64,000 nt of DNA from Flavobacteriia bacterium (GCA_015999765.1 JAECQR010000002.1:501768-565767), one strand, 5' to 3'; counted from the stretch's first letter, positions 36,532 to 45,728 are shown. The notes: generated by a model from the sequence alone, not told the origin. Translations and numbers: made by a program.

Positions 36532-37539
36532 TTATTTTTTAATGAGTTTCGTAGTTTTAACGACGCCTTCGGTATGTATTTTAAGCTGATACGTTCCCGG
36601 TGCCAGCATCCTGACGTCATAGCGGTCCGCGGCCTGATATTCTTTTACAACCCTTCCGGACATATCGATTACGGAAATAGTGGTCTTTTTCGGGTTGCTT
36701 TCCGCTGGAAGATTAACGGTAAAATAATCTGCCGTAGGATTCGGATAGACTTTTACGCGGTTGTCGTACTGCAGAACATCATCGGTTCCCAATATAGAAT
36801 AGGTAATGATGAAAGGCAGATCCTGCGGATAATCAGGAGCTGATGCTGGGTTTCCGGCATCGAGTAGGGGTGCCCATGATCCTGTATTCTGTAACCCATT
36901 ATCAGTGGGCAGTCCGCGTAATCCGACGGTCGTTACAGGAGGTGTCCACACAGTAGCAACAGACGCAGCATCTTCCATTTGAAACTGCATCCAGTAAGTG
37001 CCTGCAGATAAAGTGACCGGTGTTGTGGTATTTACCCGCCATATTTTTCTGGTAGTTCCCACGGCGCTTCCCGGGGCAGGATATGATGAATTGAAAATAC
37101 GGTACATCATTGCGTCAGCCGCACTCGCAAAACGGTCGGTGGTATCATCACCGAATACCACTGTTGGTGTTCCTACGTTGGGAGCTCCGTTCATAATCTT
37201 TACACGTGCTTTCATTCCGGGGGGAGTGGAACCCGCATACCCTGTAACATAGCCGAAGAGAGCAATCGAAGTGATGCTCCACGACTGACCCGCGGGTATT
37301 ACAAAATCATCAGCACAGAAATTATTGGTTGTAGTTCCTACTTTCTGGCAGCCAAATCCCGCGTTGGTATTGGATTCTGTTGTATTTCCGGTGTTGTTCT
37401 GCGCTTCAGACCATGTATAGCCTGCAGGAGCAGCCACACCTGATTTGGAAGTAGATCCAGTGCTCAGTGGGCCATTGTTGTACTGGCTCGATGCTAATAC
37501 AGGAAGAAGCGTTAATAAATAAAGTAATTGTTTTTTCAT
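36532..37539 (-). CDS. T9SS type A sorting domain protein, secreted
   Basis: A 335-residue exported protein: signal peptide MKKQLLYLLTLLPVLASSQ; a beta-rich middle part with aromatic pairs (FVIPAGQSWSITSIALFGYVTGY, LSAGTYWMQFQMED), resembling carbohydrate-binding or adhesive sandwich modules; and a C-terminal type A sorting domain from about residue 262 (KVYPNPTADYFTVNLP... ISVIDMSGRVVKEY... LAPGTYQLKIHTEG...KTTKLIKK). The domain directs export through the type IX system. No enzyme motif is seen. The upstream gap to 37766 holds both its promoter and that of aminopeptidase P. Confidence 0.88.
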   Translation of the reverse strand: MKKQLLYLLTLLPVLASSQYNNGPLSTGSTSKSGVAAPAGYTWSEAQNNTGNTTESNTNAGFGCQKVGTTTNNFCADDFVIPAGQSWSITSIALFGYVTGYAGSTPPGMKARVKIMNGAPNVGTPTVVFGDDTTDRFASAADAMMYRIFNSSYPAPGSAVGTTRKIWRVNTTTPVTLSAGTYWMQFQMEDAASVATVWTPPVTTVGLRGLPTDNGLQNTGSWAPLLDAGNPASAPDYPQDLPFIITYSILGTDDVLQYDNRVKVYPNPTADYFTVNLPAESNPKKTTISVIDMSGRVVKEYQAADRYDVRMLAPGTYQLKIHTEGVVKTTKLIKK

Positions 37540-37766
37540 AATATTGGTTTTTTTTGGTGTTATTATGTCAAAGTTATAACAAAAAGCATAACAATATTTA
37601 AGTTTTTTACAGTAATTGTGAAATAATTTCCATTTACGGTGTCAGATATTTGCTTTGTAGGATCTAATGGATCATTATAGGTGCTTCTCTCCGCTTATGT
37701 TTGGGGAAATCTTTTTAAAAAGGGTATGCTAATTTTTATGTAATTTTATGCAATCAAAGCTAAGTT

Positions 37767-39539
37767 ATGACTTCAAAAGAAAAAATCGCACTGCTTCGGC
37801 AGGCTATGACCAAACAAAACATTGATGCATTTATCGTTTATTCCGCAGATCCGCACATGAGCGAATACCTGCCCGAAGAATGGCAGGAACGCAGTTGGCT
37901 TTCAGGGTTCACGGGATCTGCGGGCTTCGTGGTAGTTACCGGCCAAAAGGCGGGATTGTGGACAGACGGACGGTATTTTGTGCAGGCACCCAAAGAACTT
38001 CATGGTTCGGGTATTGATCTGATGAAAGAAGGTGCGGAAGATACTCCAAACTACATCGACTGGATTATTTCAGAAATTCCGCAGAATGGTACTGTTGCAG
38101 TGAACAGTCTTGCCACCTCCAATACCAATTGGGAAGCGCTGGAACAGAAACTGGCTGCAAAAAACATCAAAGTGGTGGATCTACCGCTACTGAAAGACAT
38201 TTGGGTAGAAAGAACTTTGCAGGGAAAGAAAAACCCTGTATTCGTACATCCTGTAGAAAGAGCCGGAAAATCGGTGGCACAGAAACTTTCAGACATCCGC
38301 CAGAAAATGGAGGAGCTGAACGCGTCAGTTCACATTATATCGAGCCTCGATGATGTCGCATGGACCCTCAATCTTAGAGGAAGCGACGTACAGTCGAATC
38401 CCGTATTTTTAGGATATATTATTCTGACTAAAAATGAAACAAAACTGTTTGTAGATCTGGAAAAACTGGATGTGGATGCCAGAAAACAGATGGATGAATC
38501 TCTAGTGAAGATGATGCCTTACGAAGATTTCTTTACTGAGCTTGGTTCTCTTAAAAACCAAACAATATTAATCTCTCCCAACAGCAACCAGTCTATTTTT
38601 GAAACGCTGAAAGCAGCTAATATCTTTATCAAAGCACCGGTTCCGGGAAACCTGATGAAGGCGATCAAGAACGACACAGAACTCGAAGGTTTCAGAACGG
38701 TGATGCAGCGCGATGGAGTGGCCATGGTGAAGTTCCTTTACTGGCTTACACATCAGGCAGGAAAAGAAGAAATGACTGAATATTCGATCGGTGAAAAACT
38801 CAGAGGGTTCCGGGCACAAGGCAAGAACTTCGTGGGAGAAAGTTTCGGCAGCATTGTCGGCTATGTTGAAAATGGTGCGATTATGCATTATTCAGCTCCG
38901 AAAGAAGGCAGCAAATCCGTTACCAATGACTCGAGCATTCTTGTAGATTCAGGCGGACAGTATCTGGAAGGAACTACAGATATCACAAGAACTTTGGCTT
39001 TGGGCGCAGTATCCGATGATTTTAAACATAACTGTACACTGGCACTGAAAGGAATGATACAGCTTTCCATGGTGAAGTTTCCGAAGGGAACGAGAGGCGT
39101 ACAGCTCGATGCGTTTGCGAGACTTGCACTCTGGAACGAGGCGAAAGATTATAACCATGGAACTGGTCATGGCGTAGGAAGTTTTATGAATGTACATGAA
39201 GGCCCACAGAATATCCGCAAAGACATGAATTTCCAGGAACTCATTCCGGGAATGGTGGTGTCGAATGAACCCGGCTTCTACTGGGAAAACCATTACGGAA
39301 TCCGTCACGAAAATCTTATTGCTGTAAAAGAAACGGCAACGACAGAATTCGGAACCTTCTATGAATTTGAAACCCTAACCATCTGTCCGTTCGACAGAAA
39401 TGTAATCGCGACCGAATTGTTGACCCAACCTGAAAAAGAATGGCTCAACAGCTACCACGCGTGGTGTAAGGAAAAACTGGAAAACGACCTCGAAGGCGAA
39501 ATCAAAGAATGGTTCCTTGAACAGGTGAAACCGCTTTAA
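37767..39539 (+). CDS. pepP: Xaa-Pro aminopeptidase (M24B family)
   Basis: A 590-residue long-form aminopeptidase P with three domains; it removes N-terminal residues before proline. The C-terminal pita-bread domain has the dinuclear metal ligands: Asp in ILVDSGGQY, Asp in GTTDITRT, His in GTGHGVGSFMNVHEGP, and the Glu pair in SNEPGFYWENHYGIRHENL. The two N-terminal creatinase-like domains (SADPHMSEYLPEEWQERSWLSGFTGSAG; LNLRGSDVQSNPVFLGYI) match eukaryotic-like cytosolic APP1. No signal peptide, so it acts in the cytoplasm. A terminator hairpin follows. Confidence 0.92.
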   Translation: MTSKEKIALLRQAMTKQNIDAFIVYSADPHMSEYLPEEWQERSWLSGFTGSAGFVVVTGQKAGLWTDGRYFVQAPKELHGSGIDLMKEGAEDTPNYIDWIISEIPQNGTVAVNSLATSNTNWEALEQKLAAKNIKVVDLPLLKDIWVERTLQGKKNPVFVHPVERAGKSVAQKLSDIRQKMEELNASVHIISSLDDVAWTLNLRGSDVQSNPVFLGYIILTKNETKLFVDLEKLDVDARKQMDESLVKMMPYEDFFTELGSLKNQTILISPNSNQSIFETLKAANIFIKAPVPGNLMKAIKNDTELEGFRTVMQRDGVAMVKFLYWLTHQAGKEEMTEYSIGEKLRGFRAQGKNFVGESFGSIVGYVENGAIMHYSAPKEGSKSVTNDSSILVDSGGQYLEGTTDITRTLALGAVSDDFKHNCTLALKGMIQLSMVKFPKGTRGVQLDAFARLALWNEAKDYNHGTGHGVGSFMNVHEGPQNIRKDMNFQELIPGMVVSNEPGFYWENHYGIRHENLIAVKETATTEFGTFYEFETLTICPFDRNVIATELLTQPEKEWLNSYHAWCKEKLENDLEGEIKEWFLEQVKPL

Positions 39540-39559
39540 ATCCTCCTAAAATAGTTATT

Positions 39560-39585
39560 AGTGCAGCATGTTCTGCACTTTTTTT
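39560..39585 (+). terminator. Rho-independent terminator
   Basis: A 7-bp stem AGTGCAG / CTGCACT around CATGTT with a T run follows the aminopeptidase P gene. Confidence 0.85.
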
Positions 39586-39721
39586 GTGGCTCTGGGCGAG
39601 AAGAGAAAAGATCTTGCGGGCCTACTACTGAAAAAGCCAAAGAAGCTTTGCTTTTGAAAACAGTAATTATGCGTAATTTTGTAAGATGTTTAATGACACT
39701 GATCGCTCGTAAATTTAATAC

Positions 39722-40471
39722 ATGAAAAAAATCGCAGGTTTTGACTTTACGGATCCGCTTACCTTTATCATCTCCCTGGTATTGCTGGTGGTGATTGTGT
39801 TTCTGCGCTATGTACTGCTGTCGGGTGCGTACCACTGGATGGTGTCTAAATTTGGCCCAACATTTCTGAAACACCGCCTGCTTTACACGCCCCTGAATCA
39901 CAGCAAACAGATCAGAAGAGAGTTGGTGCTTTCCTCCTACAGCGCCCTGATTTTCGGAGTTGTGGGTATGGTGGTTCTGGTGATGTACCAACTGGGATTG
40001 ACGAAGGTGTACACCGATCTTAACGATTATCCGCTTTGGTATATTCCCCTGAGTGTCATTATTTATCTGTTGATTCATGATTTTTATTATTACTGGCTGC
40101 ATAAGTACATGCACATTTCTCCTTGGTTGAGACGGTACCATATGGCTCATCACAAAAGCGTTCGCACCACTGCTTTTACCTCTTTTTCTTTTCATCCGGT
40201 AGAATCGGTTTTGCAGGCGGTCATTTTGCCGGTTATTGTGATGATTTTGCCAATGAGTCTCGTGGCGGTTTTTATCACTTTGTTTTTAATGACGCTGTCG
40301 GCGATTATCAATCATGCGGGGGTAGAAGTGTATCCGATTGGTAAAAGGGCAGGTTTCATCCGCAGGCATTTTATCGGTGCCACGCATCACGATCACCACC
40401 ACAGAAACATGAAAAAGAATTACGGACTGTATTTTACATTCTGGGACCGCTGGATGAAAACCGAAAAGTAA
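39722..40471 (+). CDS. Sterol desaturase/fatty acid hydroxylase family membrane protein
   Basis: A 249-residue integral membrane protein with about five hydrophobic helices. The three histidine boxes for the di-iron site are present: HDFYYYWLHKYMH, HMAHHKS and HHDHHHR. Members hydroxylate or desaturate lipids, sphingolipids or carotenoid-like molecules; which of these it handles cannot be told here. The start at 39722 gives a short charged N-terminus before the first helix. It is not obviously in an operon. A long antisense frame on the other strand is a shadow of its histidine-rich codons. Confidence 0.9.
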   Translation: MKKIAGFDFTDPLTFIISLVLLVVIVFLRYVLLSGAYHWMVSKFGPTFLKHRLLYTPLNHSKQIRRELVLSSYSALIFGVVGMVVLVMYQLGLTKVYTDLNDYPLWYIPLSVIIYLLIHDFYYYWLHKYMHISPWLRRYHMAHHKSVRTTAFTSFSFHPVESVLQAVILPVIVMILPMSLVAVFITLFLMTLSAIINHAGVEVYPIGKRAGFIRRHFIGATHHDHHHRNMKKNYGLYFTFWDRWMKTEK

Positions 40472-40576
40472 TCCATCATCATTTCATGTCGAAAGACGGA
40501 TGACGGCAACATGATCCCAAGGTGTTTTCATGCAATTCCTTTTAATATTCATAAGAAAAATCCTGCCTTTGTTTTT

Positions 40577-40662
40577 TAGCCCCGATGGAAGCGGCATCCT
40601 TTTTATGGCGTGGTTTCGGTGCTGCGTAAAAAGATAAAGCGGACAGCGGGACGGGTCGTGGA
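40577..40662. ncRNA. Structured intergenic element ('agccccgat...agcgggac' type)
   Basis: The segment starts AGCCCCGATGGAAGCGG and ends AAGCGGACAGCGGGAC. Its outer ends can pair (CCCCG with CGGG), and the middle pairs CTTTTTATG with CGTAAAAAG. I recall similar elements with the same ends between genes of many Flavobacteriia, which suggests a widespread structured repeat or RNA. It lies in the 246-bp gap between the desaturase gene and mnmE. Neither its expression nor its identity is shown by this sequence. Confidence 0.45.
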
Positions 40663-40717
40663 AGCACACCCAAATTCCATGCTCCCAAAAACAGGAATTA
40701 TTCCGTATTTTTGCAGC

Positions 40718-42100
40718 ATGTACAACGACACCATCTGTGCTTTAGCCACAGCCAACGGAATTGGAGCGCTCGGGATCATCCGCCTTTCGGGTGATGATGC
40801 GGTAGCTATTGTGAATAAAGTTTTCGAAGGCAAAAACCTCGAAAAAGCCAAATCGCACACCGTTCATTACGGATTCATTAAAGACGGAGCTGAAACCGTG
40901 GACGAAGTAATGATTTCGGTATTTCTGGCACCAAAGACTTTTACCACTGAAAATTCTGTAGAAATTTCTTTCCACGGTTCACCGTATATCGGGAAGAAAA
41001 TCCTGGAAGTGATGCTGAAAAACGGCGCAAGAATGGCCAAAGCAGGGGAATTTACGATGCGGGCATTCATGAACGGACGAATTGACCTTTCTCAGGCCGA
41101 ATCTATTGCCGACCTTATCGCGTCTGAAAATGAAGCTTCGCGAAAAGTGGCGCTGAATCAGCTGAAAGGCGGTATTACCAACGAAATTTCAGTGCTCCGA
41201 ACTGATCTCCTTAATTTTGTATCCCTCATTGAACTGGAACTGGACTTTGCTGAGGAAGATGTGGAGTTTGCCGACAGAACGGCTTTAACAGCACTTCTCC
41301 GTAAAATTGAAGACAAATTAAACGCGCTGATCGAAAGTTTCCAGTACGGCAATGCGGTGAAGAATGGAGTAGCAGTAGCTATTCTCGGGAAACCGAACGC
41401 CGGGAAATCGACCCTGCTCAATGCGCTGCTGAAAGAAGACCGCGCCATTGTAAGCGATATCGCAGGAACTACGCGGGACACCATAGAAGAAGTGATTCAC
41501 ATTAAAGGAAATGCCTTCCGCCTCATCGATACTGCAGGTCTGCGCGAAACAACCGACGAAATTGAGAAAATAGGTGTGGAAAAAGCGAAGGAAAAATCAG
41601 ACAAAGCCGATGTGCTGATTTATCTGATCGATGTTGCTTCCAAAGATATTACAGCGGATGTTGCAATTCTGAAAGAACTTTTACGCGCAGATCTGGAGAC
41701 CATCATCTGCTTTACAAAGATTGATGAACATTCAGTTTTAGAACACTCGCTCTTTGAAGATATTAAAACCCTGACAGGAATCGACAACCTCAAAACGCTG
41801 AATATTTCAGCCAAAGAAAACCAGAATCTTGATGAGCTCAAAAATCTTCTCACTGCTTATGTAGACCAGCTGAAGACCGATGAAAATGTGGTGATCACCA
41901 ACCAGCGGCATTACGAAGCCTTACAGAAATCCCTTTCAGCCGTAAAAGCCGTAGACGAAGCGGTGACTGCTAAAATAACCACGGAACTTCTGGCCTATGA
42001 ACTGCGCAATGCGCTGGAATACCTGGGTGAAATCTCTGGTGAGTTCACCAACGATGAAGTACTGGGTAATATTTTTTCGAAGTTCTGTATCGGCAAATAA
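40718..42100 (+). CDS. mnmE: tRNA-5-carboxymethylaminomethyl-2-thiouridine synthesis GTPase
   Basis: A 460-residue GTPase that modifies the wobble uridine of tRNAs together with MnmG. Parts: N-terminal tetrahydrofolate-binding domain (DTICALATANGIGALGIIRLSG), helical domain, and the G domain inserted at about residues 215-375 with GKPNAGKST at 224-232, DTAGLRE and an I-C-F-T-K-I-D segment in place of NKxD (weak G4). The C-terminal motif FCIGK ends the protein with Cys457. The start at 40718 opens with the conserved N-terminus; an earlier frame start at 40610 runs through the structured repeat and is rejected. A terminator follows. Confidence 0.95.
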   Translation: MYNDTICALATANGIGALGIIRLSGDDAVAIVNKVFEGKNLEKAKSHTVHYGFIKDGAETVDEVMISVFLAPKTFTTENSVEISFHGSPYIGKKILEVMLKNGARMAKAGEFTMRAFMNGRIDLSQAESIADLIASENEASRKVALNQLKGGITNEISVLRTDLLNFVSLIELELDFAEEDVEFADRTALTALLRKIEDKLNALIESFQYGNAVKNGVAVAILGKPNAGKSTLLNALLKEDRAIVSDIAGTTRDTIEEVIHIKGNAFRLIDTAGLRETTDEIEKIGVEKAKEKSDKADVLIYLIDVASKDITADVAILKELLRADLETIICFTKIDEHSVLEHSLFEDIKTLTGIDNLKTLNISAKENQNLDELKNLLTAYVDQLKTDENVVITNQRHYEALQKSLSAVKAVDEAVTAKITTELLAYELRNALEYLGEISGEFTNDEVLGNIFSKFCIGK

Positions 42101-42143
42101 GCATTATTGATATCCTATATACTTCTTTGATAAGATAAAACAC

Positions 42144-42175
42144 AAACTCCGGGAGGTACCATCCCGGAGTTTTTT
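42144..42175 (+). terminator. Rho-independent terminator
   Basis: A 9-bp stem ACTCCGGGA / TCCCGGAGT with a GGTACCA loop and a short T run lies between convergent mnmE and the HIU hydrolase gene. Confidence 0.85.
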
Positions 42176-42193
42176 ATGTTTTAATGCCTGAAT

Positions 42194-42601
42194 TTAGTTT
42201 CCTCTATAGGTCGAATACCCGTAAGCAGAAAGGGTAATCGGAACGTGGTAATGGCTGCTGTCTTTAATCTGGAACACCACTTCGATAAAAGGGTAAAAAC
42301 TTTCGGTGTTGGTCTTCCTGAAATAACCTTCCGTGTAATACGTTAATTTGTAGATGCCCCTGTTTTGGCTATCATTACTCAGAAAATCGGTAATCCTGCC
42401 GTTCTGGTCGGTCACTTTCTCATCCACAAAGAACCAAACTTTAGTCGCTTCATTGTATTTTTCCAACTTAATGGTTACGCCTGCAGCGGGCATCCCTTTA
42501 GAAACGTCCAGGATATGGCTCGAGAGCTGATAGGTCTTGTTCTGTGCAAAAGTCATTGCGGACAGCATCACAAACAGGACTGCAAAAAGTGTTTTTTTCA
42601 T
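42194..42601 (-). CDS. uraH: 5-hydroxyisourate hydrolase with signal peptide
   Basis: A 135-residue transthyretin-like protein that opens 5-hydroxyisourate in purine (urate) breakdown. After a signal peptide (MKKTLFAVLFVMLSAMTFAQ), LSSHILDVSKGMPAAGVTIKLEK has the catalytic His, followed by VTDQNGRI, YFRKTNTESFYPFIEVVF, YHVPITLSAYGYSTYRGN. The end YRGN is close to the YRGS hallmark that separates hydrolases from transthyretin. Export is unusual for the pathway but is seen in some Bacteroidota. It lies 30 bp downstream of the GlcG-like gene in the same direction. Confidence 0.85.
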   Translation of the reverse strand: MKKTLFAVLFVMLSAMTFAQNKTYQLSSHILDVSKGMPAAGVTIKLEKYNEATKVWFFVDEKVTDQNGRITDFLSNDSQNRGIYKLTYYTEGYFRKTNTESFYPFIEVVFQIKDSSHYHVPITLSAYGYSTYRGN

Positions 42602-42631
42602 TTTTGATATTTTAAGTTATTATTTAAATCG

Positions 42632-43153
42632 CTATTTTGTCGTGCTAATGCCGAGTTCCGGTAGCGCTGCCACTCTTGCCAGCAGATCATCATTTTCGGG
42701 ACTGCCGCCACCGGCTACACCCACACTGCCGATGATTTCACCTTTAAAAAATATCGGAGTTCCGCCGCTCAGCAAAAGCAATTCCGGAAGGGTATTAAGA
42801 TTGGCGGTATCGGGATTCTGCGCGGCATTTCTTAAAAGGACGAGGGTAGAAGTCCTGGTCGATAAAGCCGTAAATGCTTTTCTGCGTGCCGCCTCCGTAT
42901 TGTGTGGGCCTACACCGTCGCCACGCGTAAGTACAATCACCGAGCCGGAAGCATCCAGCACCGCGATTGAAATTTTTTTGTCCATTGACGCGGCTTTGGC
43001 GCCCACCCGGTTGGTGAGTTCCATCGCAGCCTTAAGTGTCAGATTATTGACAGACTTCACATATTGATCCACAGGTAACGGTTGCGTTCCCGAAGTTTGC
43101 TGACCGAAGCACAGGGCCGACACCATGGTAAAAATTAAGACTGCTGATTTCAT
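42632..43153 (-). CDS. Exported GlcG/HbpS-like heme-binding family protein
   Basis: A 173-residue exported protein (signal MKSAVLIFTMVSALCFGQQ) of the GlcG/HbpS (DUF336) family. Conserved parts: AAMELTNRVGAKAASMDKKISIAVLDASGSVIVLTRGDGVGPHNTEAARRKAFTA, then GGTPIFFKGEIIGSVGVAGG. Relatives bind heme or act as cofactor-binding accessory proteins; ligand not shown here. An upstream in-frame ATG at 43195 is rejected because a promoter box TAATTTTG (minus strand, 43179-43172) and the terminator of crp lie between the two starts. It probably forms an operon with uraH. Confidence 0.8.
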   Translation of the reverse strand: MKSAVLIFTMVSALCFGQQTSGTQPLPVDQYVKSVNNLTLKAAMELTNRVGAKAASMDKKISIAVLDASGSVIVLTRGDGVGPHNTEAARRKAFTALSTRTSTLVLLRNAAQNPDTANLNTLPELLLLSGGTPIFFKGEIIGSVGVAGGGSPENDDLLARVAALPELGISTTK

Positions 43154-43171
43154 TTTGCTATTTATTTTCTG

Positions 43172-43179
43172 CAAAATTA
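43172..43179 (-). promoter_or_regulatory. Promoter box of the GlcG-like/uraH unit
   Basis: TAATTTTG on the minus strand matches the flavobacterial TAnnTTTG box and lies 18 bp before the start of the GlcG-like gene. No clear -33 TTG at the usual distance was found, so this is only a moderate call. Confidence 0.5.
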
Positions 43180-43190
43180 GGAGGTATAAA

Positions 43191-43221
43191 AACAAAAAAC
43201 GTTGATCTGGGTCAACGTTTT
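43191..43221 (-). terminator. Terminator of the Crp-family gene
   Basis: On the minus strand AAAACGTTGA / TCAACGTTTT with a six-base loop is followed by TTGTTTTT. The stem starts at the stop codon of the regulator gene. Confidence 0.8.
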
Positions 43222-43789
43222 ATAATTTCGATTTGATGCGGCTCAGCGTGGAAGGCGAGAGACCGAGGTAAGATGCCGCCATTCTGTTCGAGATGCGCGG
43301 CAGGAGGTGAGGCTGGTATTTCATGATCCATTTCACTTTCTCCAGCGCGTCAAAACCCTGGAAACCGTAGATTCTTTTCTGCGCGACCATAAATCCCAGT
43401 TCCAGAATTTCGGTATAAATTTGTGAGAACTGAGGAATAGTTTCCGTAAGGCGGTAAAAGTCTGTTCGTGAAATAGCCAGCAATTCAGATTTCTCGATGG
43501 TCTGCAGGTATTCTTCGGCAGGCAACTGGTCTATGAAACTCGGCAGCGCAGTTGCGAAATTCCCTTCAAACGCGAAGTACCTGGAGGTTTCATTCCCCTC
43601 GCGGTTTACAGTAAAAAGTCGGATGCAGCCTTTGTTAATAAAGTAATAATGTCTGCAGATCTGGTTCGGGTTCAAAAGAATTTCATTTCTCTTTGTACTG
43701 ACAGGGTTAAAACACGACACGATCAACTGTAGAGCATCGTCCCCAATGTCCGTTCTGGATTTTATAAATCTTTCAAGGATTGTGTACAT
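43220..43789 (-). CDS. Crp/Fnr family transcriptional regulator
   Basis: A 189-residue protein with a cNMP-binding-like beta-roll (residues about 20-120, IVSCFNPVSTKRNEILLNPNQICRHYYFINKGCIRLFTVN) and a C-terminal winged helix (WIMKYQPHLLPRISNRMAASYLGLSPSTLSRIKSKL). No FNR-type cysteine cluster and the phosphate-binding motif of cAMP receptors is not conserved, so the ligand is unknown. ATG at 43819 would add ten residues; the inner start matches relatives I recall (MYTILE..). It sits directly upstream of the GlcG-uraH unit, which may be a target. Confidence 0.82.
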   Translation of the reverse strand: MYTILERFIKSRTDIGDDALQLIVSCFNPVSTKRNEILLNPNQICRHYYFINKGCIRLFTVNREGNETSRYFAFEGNFATALPSFIDQLPAEEYLQTIEKSELLAISRTDFYRLTETIPQFSQIYTEILELGFMVAQKRIYGFQGFDALEKVKWIMKYQPHLLPRISNRMAASYLGLSPSTLSRIKSKL

Positions 43790-44249
43790 GAGCTGTTTTT
43801 TTAGAGCAAAAAATTTCATTCGATAAAAAAAGAGGAGCTGGGATTTAATTTGACGAAGGTAAACAAATATTATTCCGGTAACTGGATTTGTAAGCTTTAA
43901 AGGAGGGCAGATCTGTCGTTTTCTGCCCTGCGTAAAAATTATAGTTCTCCGGCTCTATCAGAATTTTGGCACAAACCGTAATTTCTATGGTGAAGGCCCT
44001 CCACAAAAAAAAGTCAATGTGGTTTTGGAAAGAAAAATGTTCTTATTTTTCGGTCATACCTATTAGAATATCCCGTACTTAGACGATATTTCAGATAAAA
44101 ATGTTATTTTTGTGCTATAAAACACAATATTTAATGAAAAAAAACTATTTCCTATGATTTTTTTCCCTTCGGTATGCCATAATGTGGCGTTGTGGGTTTT
44201 AAGTCTTTCACGTTTTTTCGATTCTCCACTTAATTTTCCAAATAGGAGA
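43790..44249. other. Long intergenic region before the TPR/LuxR-like gene
   Basis: This 460-bp region separates two divergent genes. It holds a TATTTTTG box at 44105-44112 on the plus strand, fitting a promoter for the downstream gene with a leader of about 130 bases. AT-rich sequence, no convincing ORF or RNA gene. An ATG at 44154 is in frame with the downstream gene but adds 32 residues before its signal peptide. Confidence 0.5.
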
Positions 44250-45728
44250 ATGAAAACGACACTCACTGTATTTTTTATTTTCATTACGGTTTCTCTTATA
44301 TCTTCTCAGAAGCCAGTCTCACATTCCAGGATAGACAGTCTTACCAATGCGGTAATGAAAACTGATATGTTTAATGATGAAGGACTTTATAAGGCAAAAG
44401 AACTTTATTACCGGGCAAAAGAAGCTGACTATAAAAACGGACAAATAAGGCTGCTCCTGCGGATTGTGGATCTTCAGGTCGGGAGTGTCGATCTGGTTGG
44501 AGCATTGGAGCATATAAAGATTCTTAAGCCTCTTGCTTTATCGGTAGACGATTATGAAAGTTATATATCAGCATGTGGTTTAGAAGCAAAGATATTTTTC
44601 TTGGATAAAAATTTTTCTCAGGCAAAAAGCATTTTACATGCCGCGGAAAACTATCTTCCCCAAATAGATGATCCTGAAAAAAGAAGAAAAGCGAAAATAG
44701 AAATCAATATTTATAAGTGGTACACTATTGAAAATGCGAAGTTTCCCCAGGATTCTTATATGGACTCCCTGGTAAGCATATCGAAAGGCATTTATAATGA
44801 ATCTGTGCAGATCATCAACCCTGATCAGAGAGCAAAAAGGATTTTACTTTCAGCCAATTTGCTTACCACTTCCCTTACCCAGTTAAAGAGGTATAAAGAG
44901 GCTTACCACTTTATGAAAATTGCCGAAAAGCAGGTCAGATTTTTAGGAGACCAGTCTTTTTTAGGGGTAGATTTTTATGCCGCTAAAGGTGATCTTGAAT
45001 ACAGTTATAAACCCGATGGAAAACACGCTGCAGACAGTGCTCTGGCTTCATACAATAAGGCCATTGCGATAGGAGAGCAACTCAATTACTCAGCACAGAC
45101 CAAGAAACTGTATGCCAAGGTGGCTAAAATATACCAGGCTAAAAAAGATTTCGAAAAGCAGATGGTTTTTATGGACAAGTACATGAACCTGAAAGACAGT
45201 TTAGAAATTAAAAAAGGAATTGCCCTGGGCGATTTAAAGAGCAAGGTTTATGAGGTAAAAGATTACCCGAATGAGGGCAGGGCATTTTTAGGAGGTTCAA
45301 AGAATATTTATACCGCAGTGGGAATGGCTTTTCTGATCTTTGCTTCAGTTTTAGGTTTTAAAAAAATCGGAACGCTTAAGAAAAAGGGTGTTGGTGAAAA
45401 ATTATCAACCGAAAAGAATATTCCGGACAGTTCCGCAAAAAGCATCGCCCATCTTATTGCGTTGGCAGAAAAGAGTGACAAATCTTTTTATCATTCCTTC
45501 TTAGAGATCTTTCCCGATTTCGCTGAAAAACTTCTCGCCATCAACGCAACGATGAAATCTACAGATATAGAGTTCTGTGCCTACATCAAACTTAACTTCG
45601 AGACCAAGAAAATTGCCGTTCTCAAGAACATGTCGGTAAGGGCAGTAGAAGGCAAAAAGTACAGGATCCGTAAGAAGCTCAATATTTCTGCAGATGAAAA
45701 TATGTACCTGCGGCTTTCAAAACTGTAA
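44250..45728 (+). CDS. Membrane TPR sensor with C-terminal LuxR-like DNA-binding region
   Basis: A 492-residue regulator: N-terminal signal (MKTTLTVFFIFITVSLISSQ), TPR-like helical repeats to about residue 340, one membrane helix (NIYTAVGMAFLIFASVLGF), then a cytoplasmic part ending in KLNFETKKIAVLKNMSVRAVEGKKYRIRKKLNISADENMYL. This last region is the LuxR/GerE-like helix-turn-helix seen at the end of many Bacteroidota TPR regulators (VRAVExxKxRIRKKLNI). It may sense an envelope signal and bind DNA. The start at 44250 gives the signal peptide. The remnant of a response regulator and a surface protein gene lie downstream. Confidence 0.8.
   Translation: MKTTLTVFFIFITVSLISSQKPVSHSRIDSLTNAVMKTDMFNDEGLYKAKELYYRAKEADYKNGQIRLLLRIVDLQVGSVDLVGALEHIKILKPLALSVDDYESYISACGLEAKIFFLDKNFSQAKSILHAAENYLPQIDDPEKRRKAKIEINIYKWYTIENAKFPQDSYMDSLVSISKGIYNESVQIINPDQRAKRILLSANLLTTSLTQLKRYKEAYHFMKIAEKQVRFLGDQSFLGVDFYAAKGDLEYSYKPDGKHAADSALASYNKAIAIGEQLNYSAQTKKLYAKVAKIYQAKKDFEKQMVFMDKYMNLKDSLEIKKGIALGDLKSKVYEVKDYPNEGRAFLGGSKNIYTAVGMAFLIFASVLGFKKIGTLKKKGVGEKLSTEKNIPDSSAKSIAHLIALAEKSDKSFYHSFLEIFPDFAEKLLAINATMKSTDIEFCAYIKLNFETKKIAVLKNMSVRAVEGKKYRIRKKLNISADENMYLRLSKL

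Noticed and set aside
39536-40195. 219-codon minus-strand frame opposite the desaturase gene
   Set aside because: It is antisense to a clearly coding gene with three histidine boxes and has no family look; high His/Gln content is a mirror effect.
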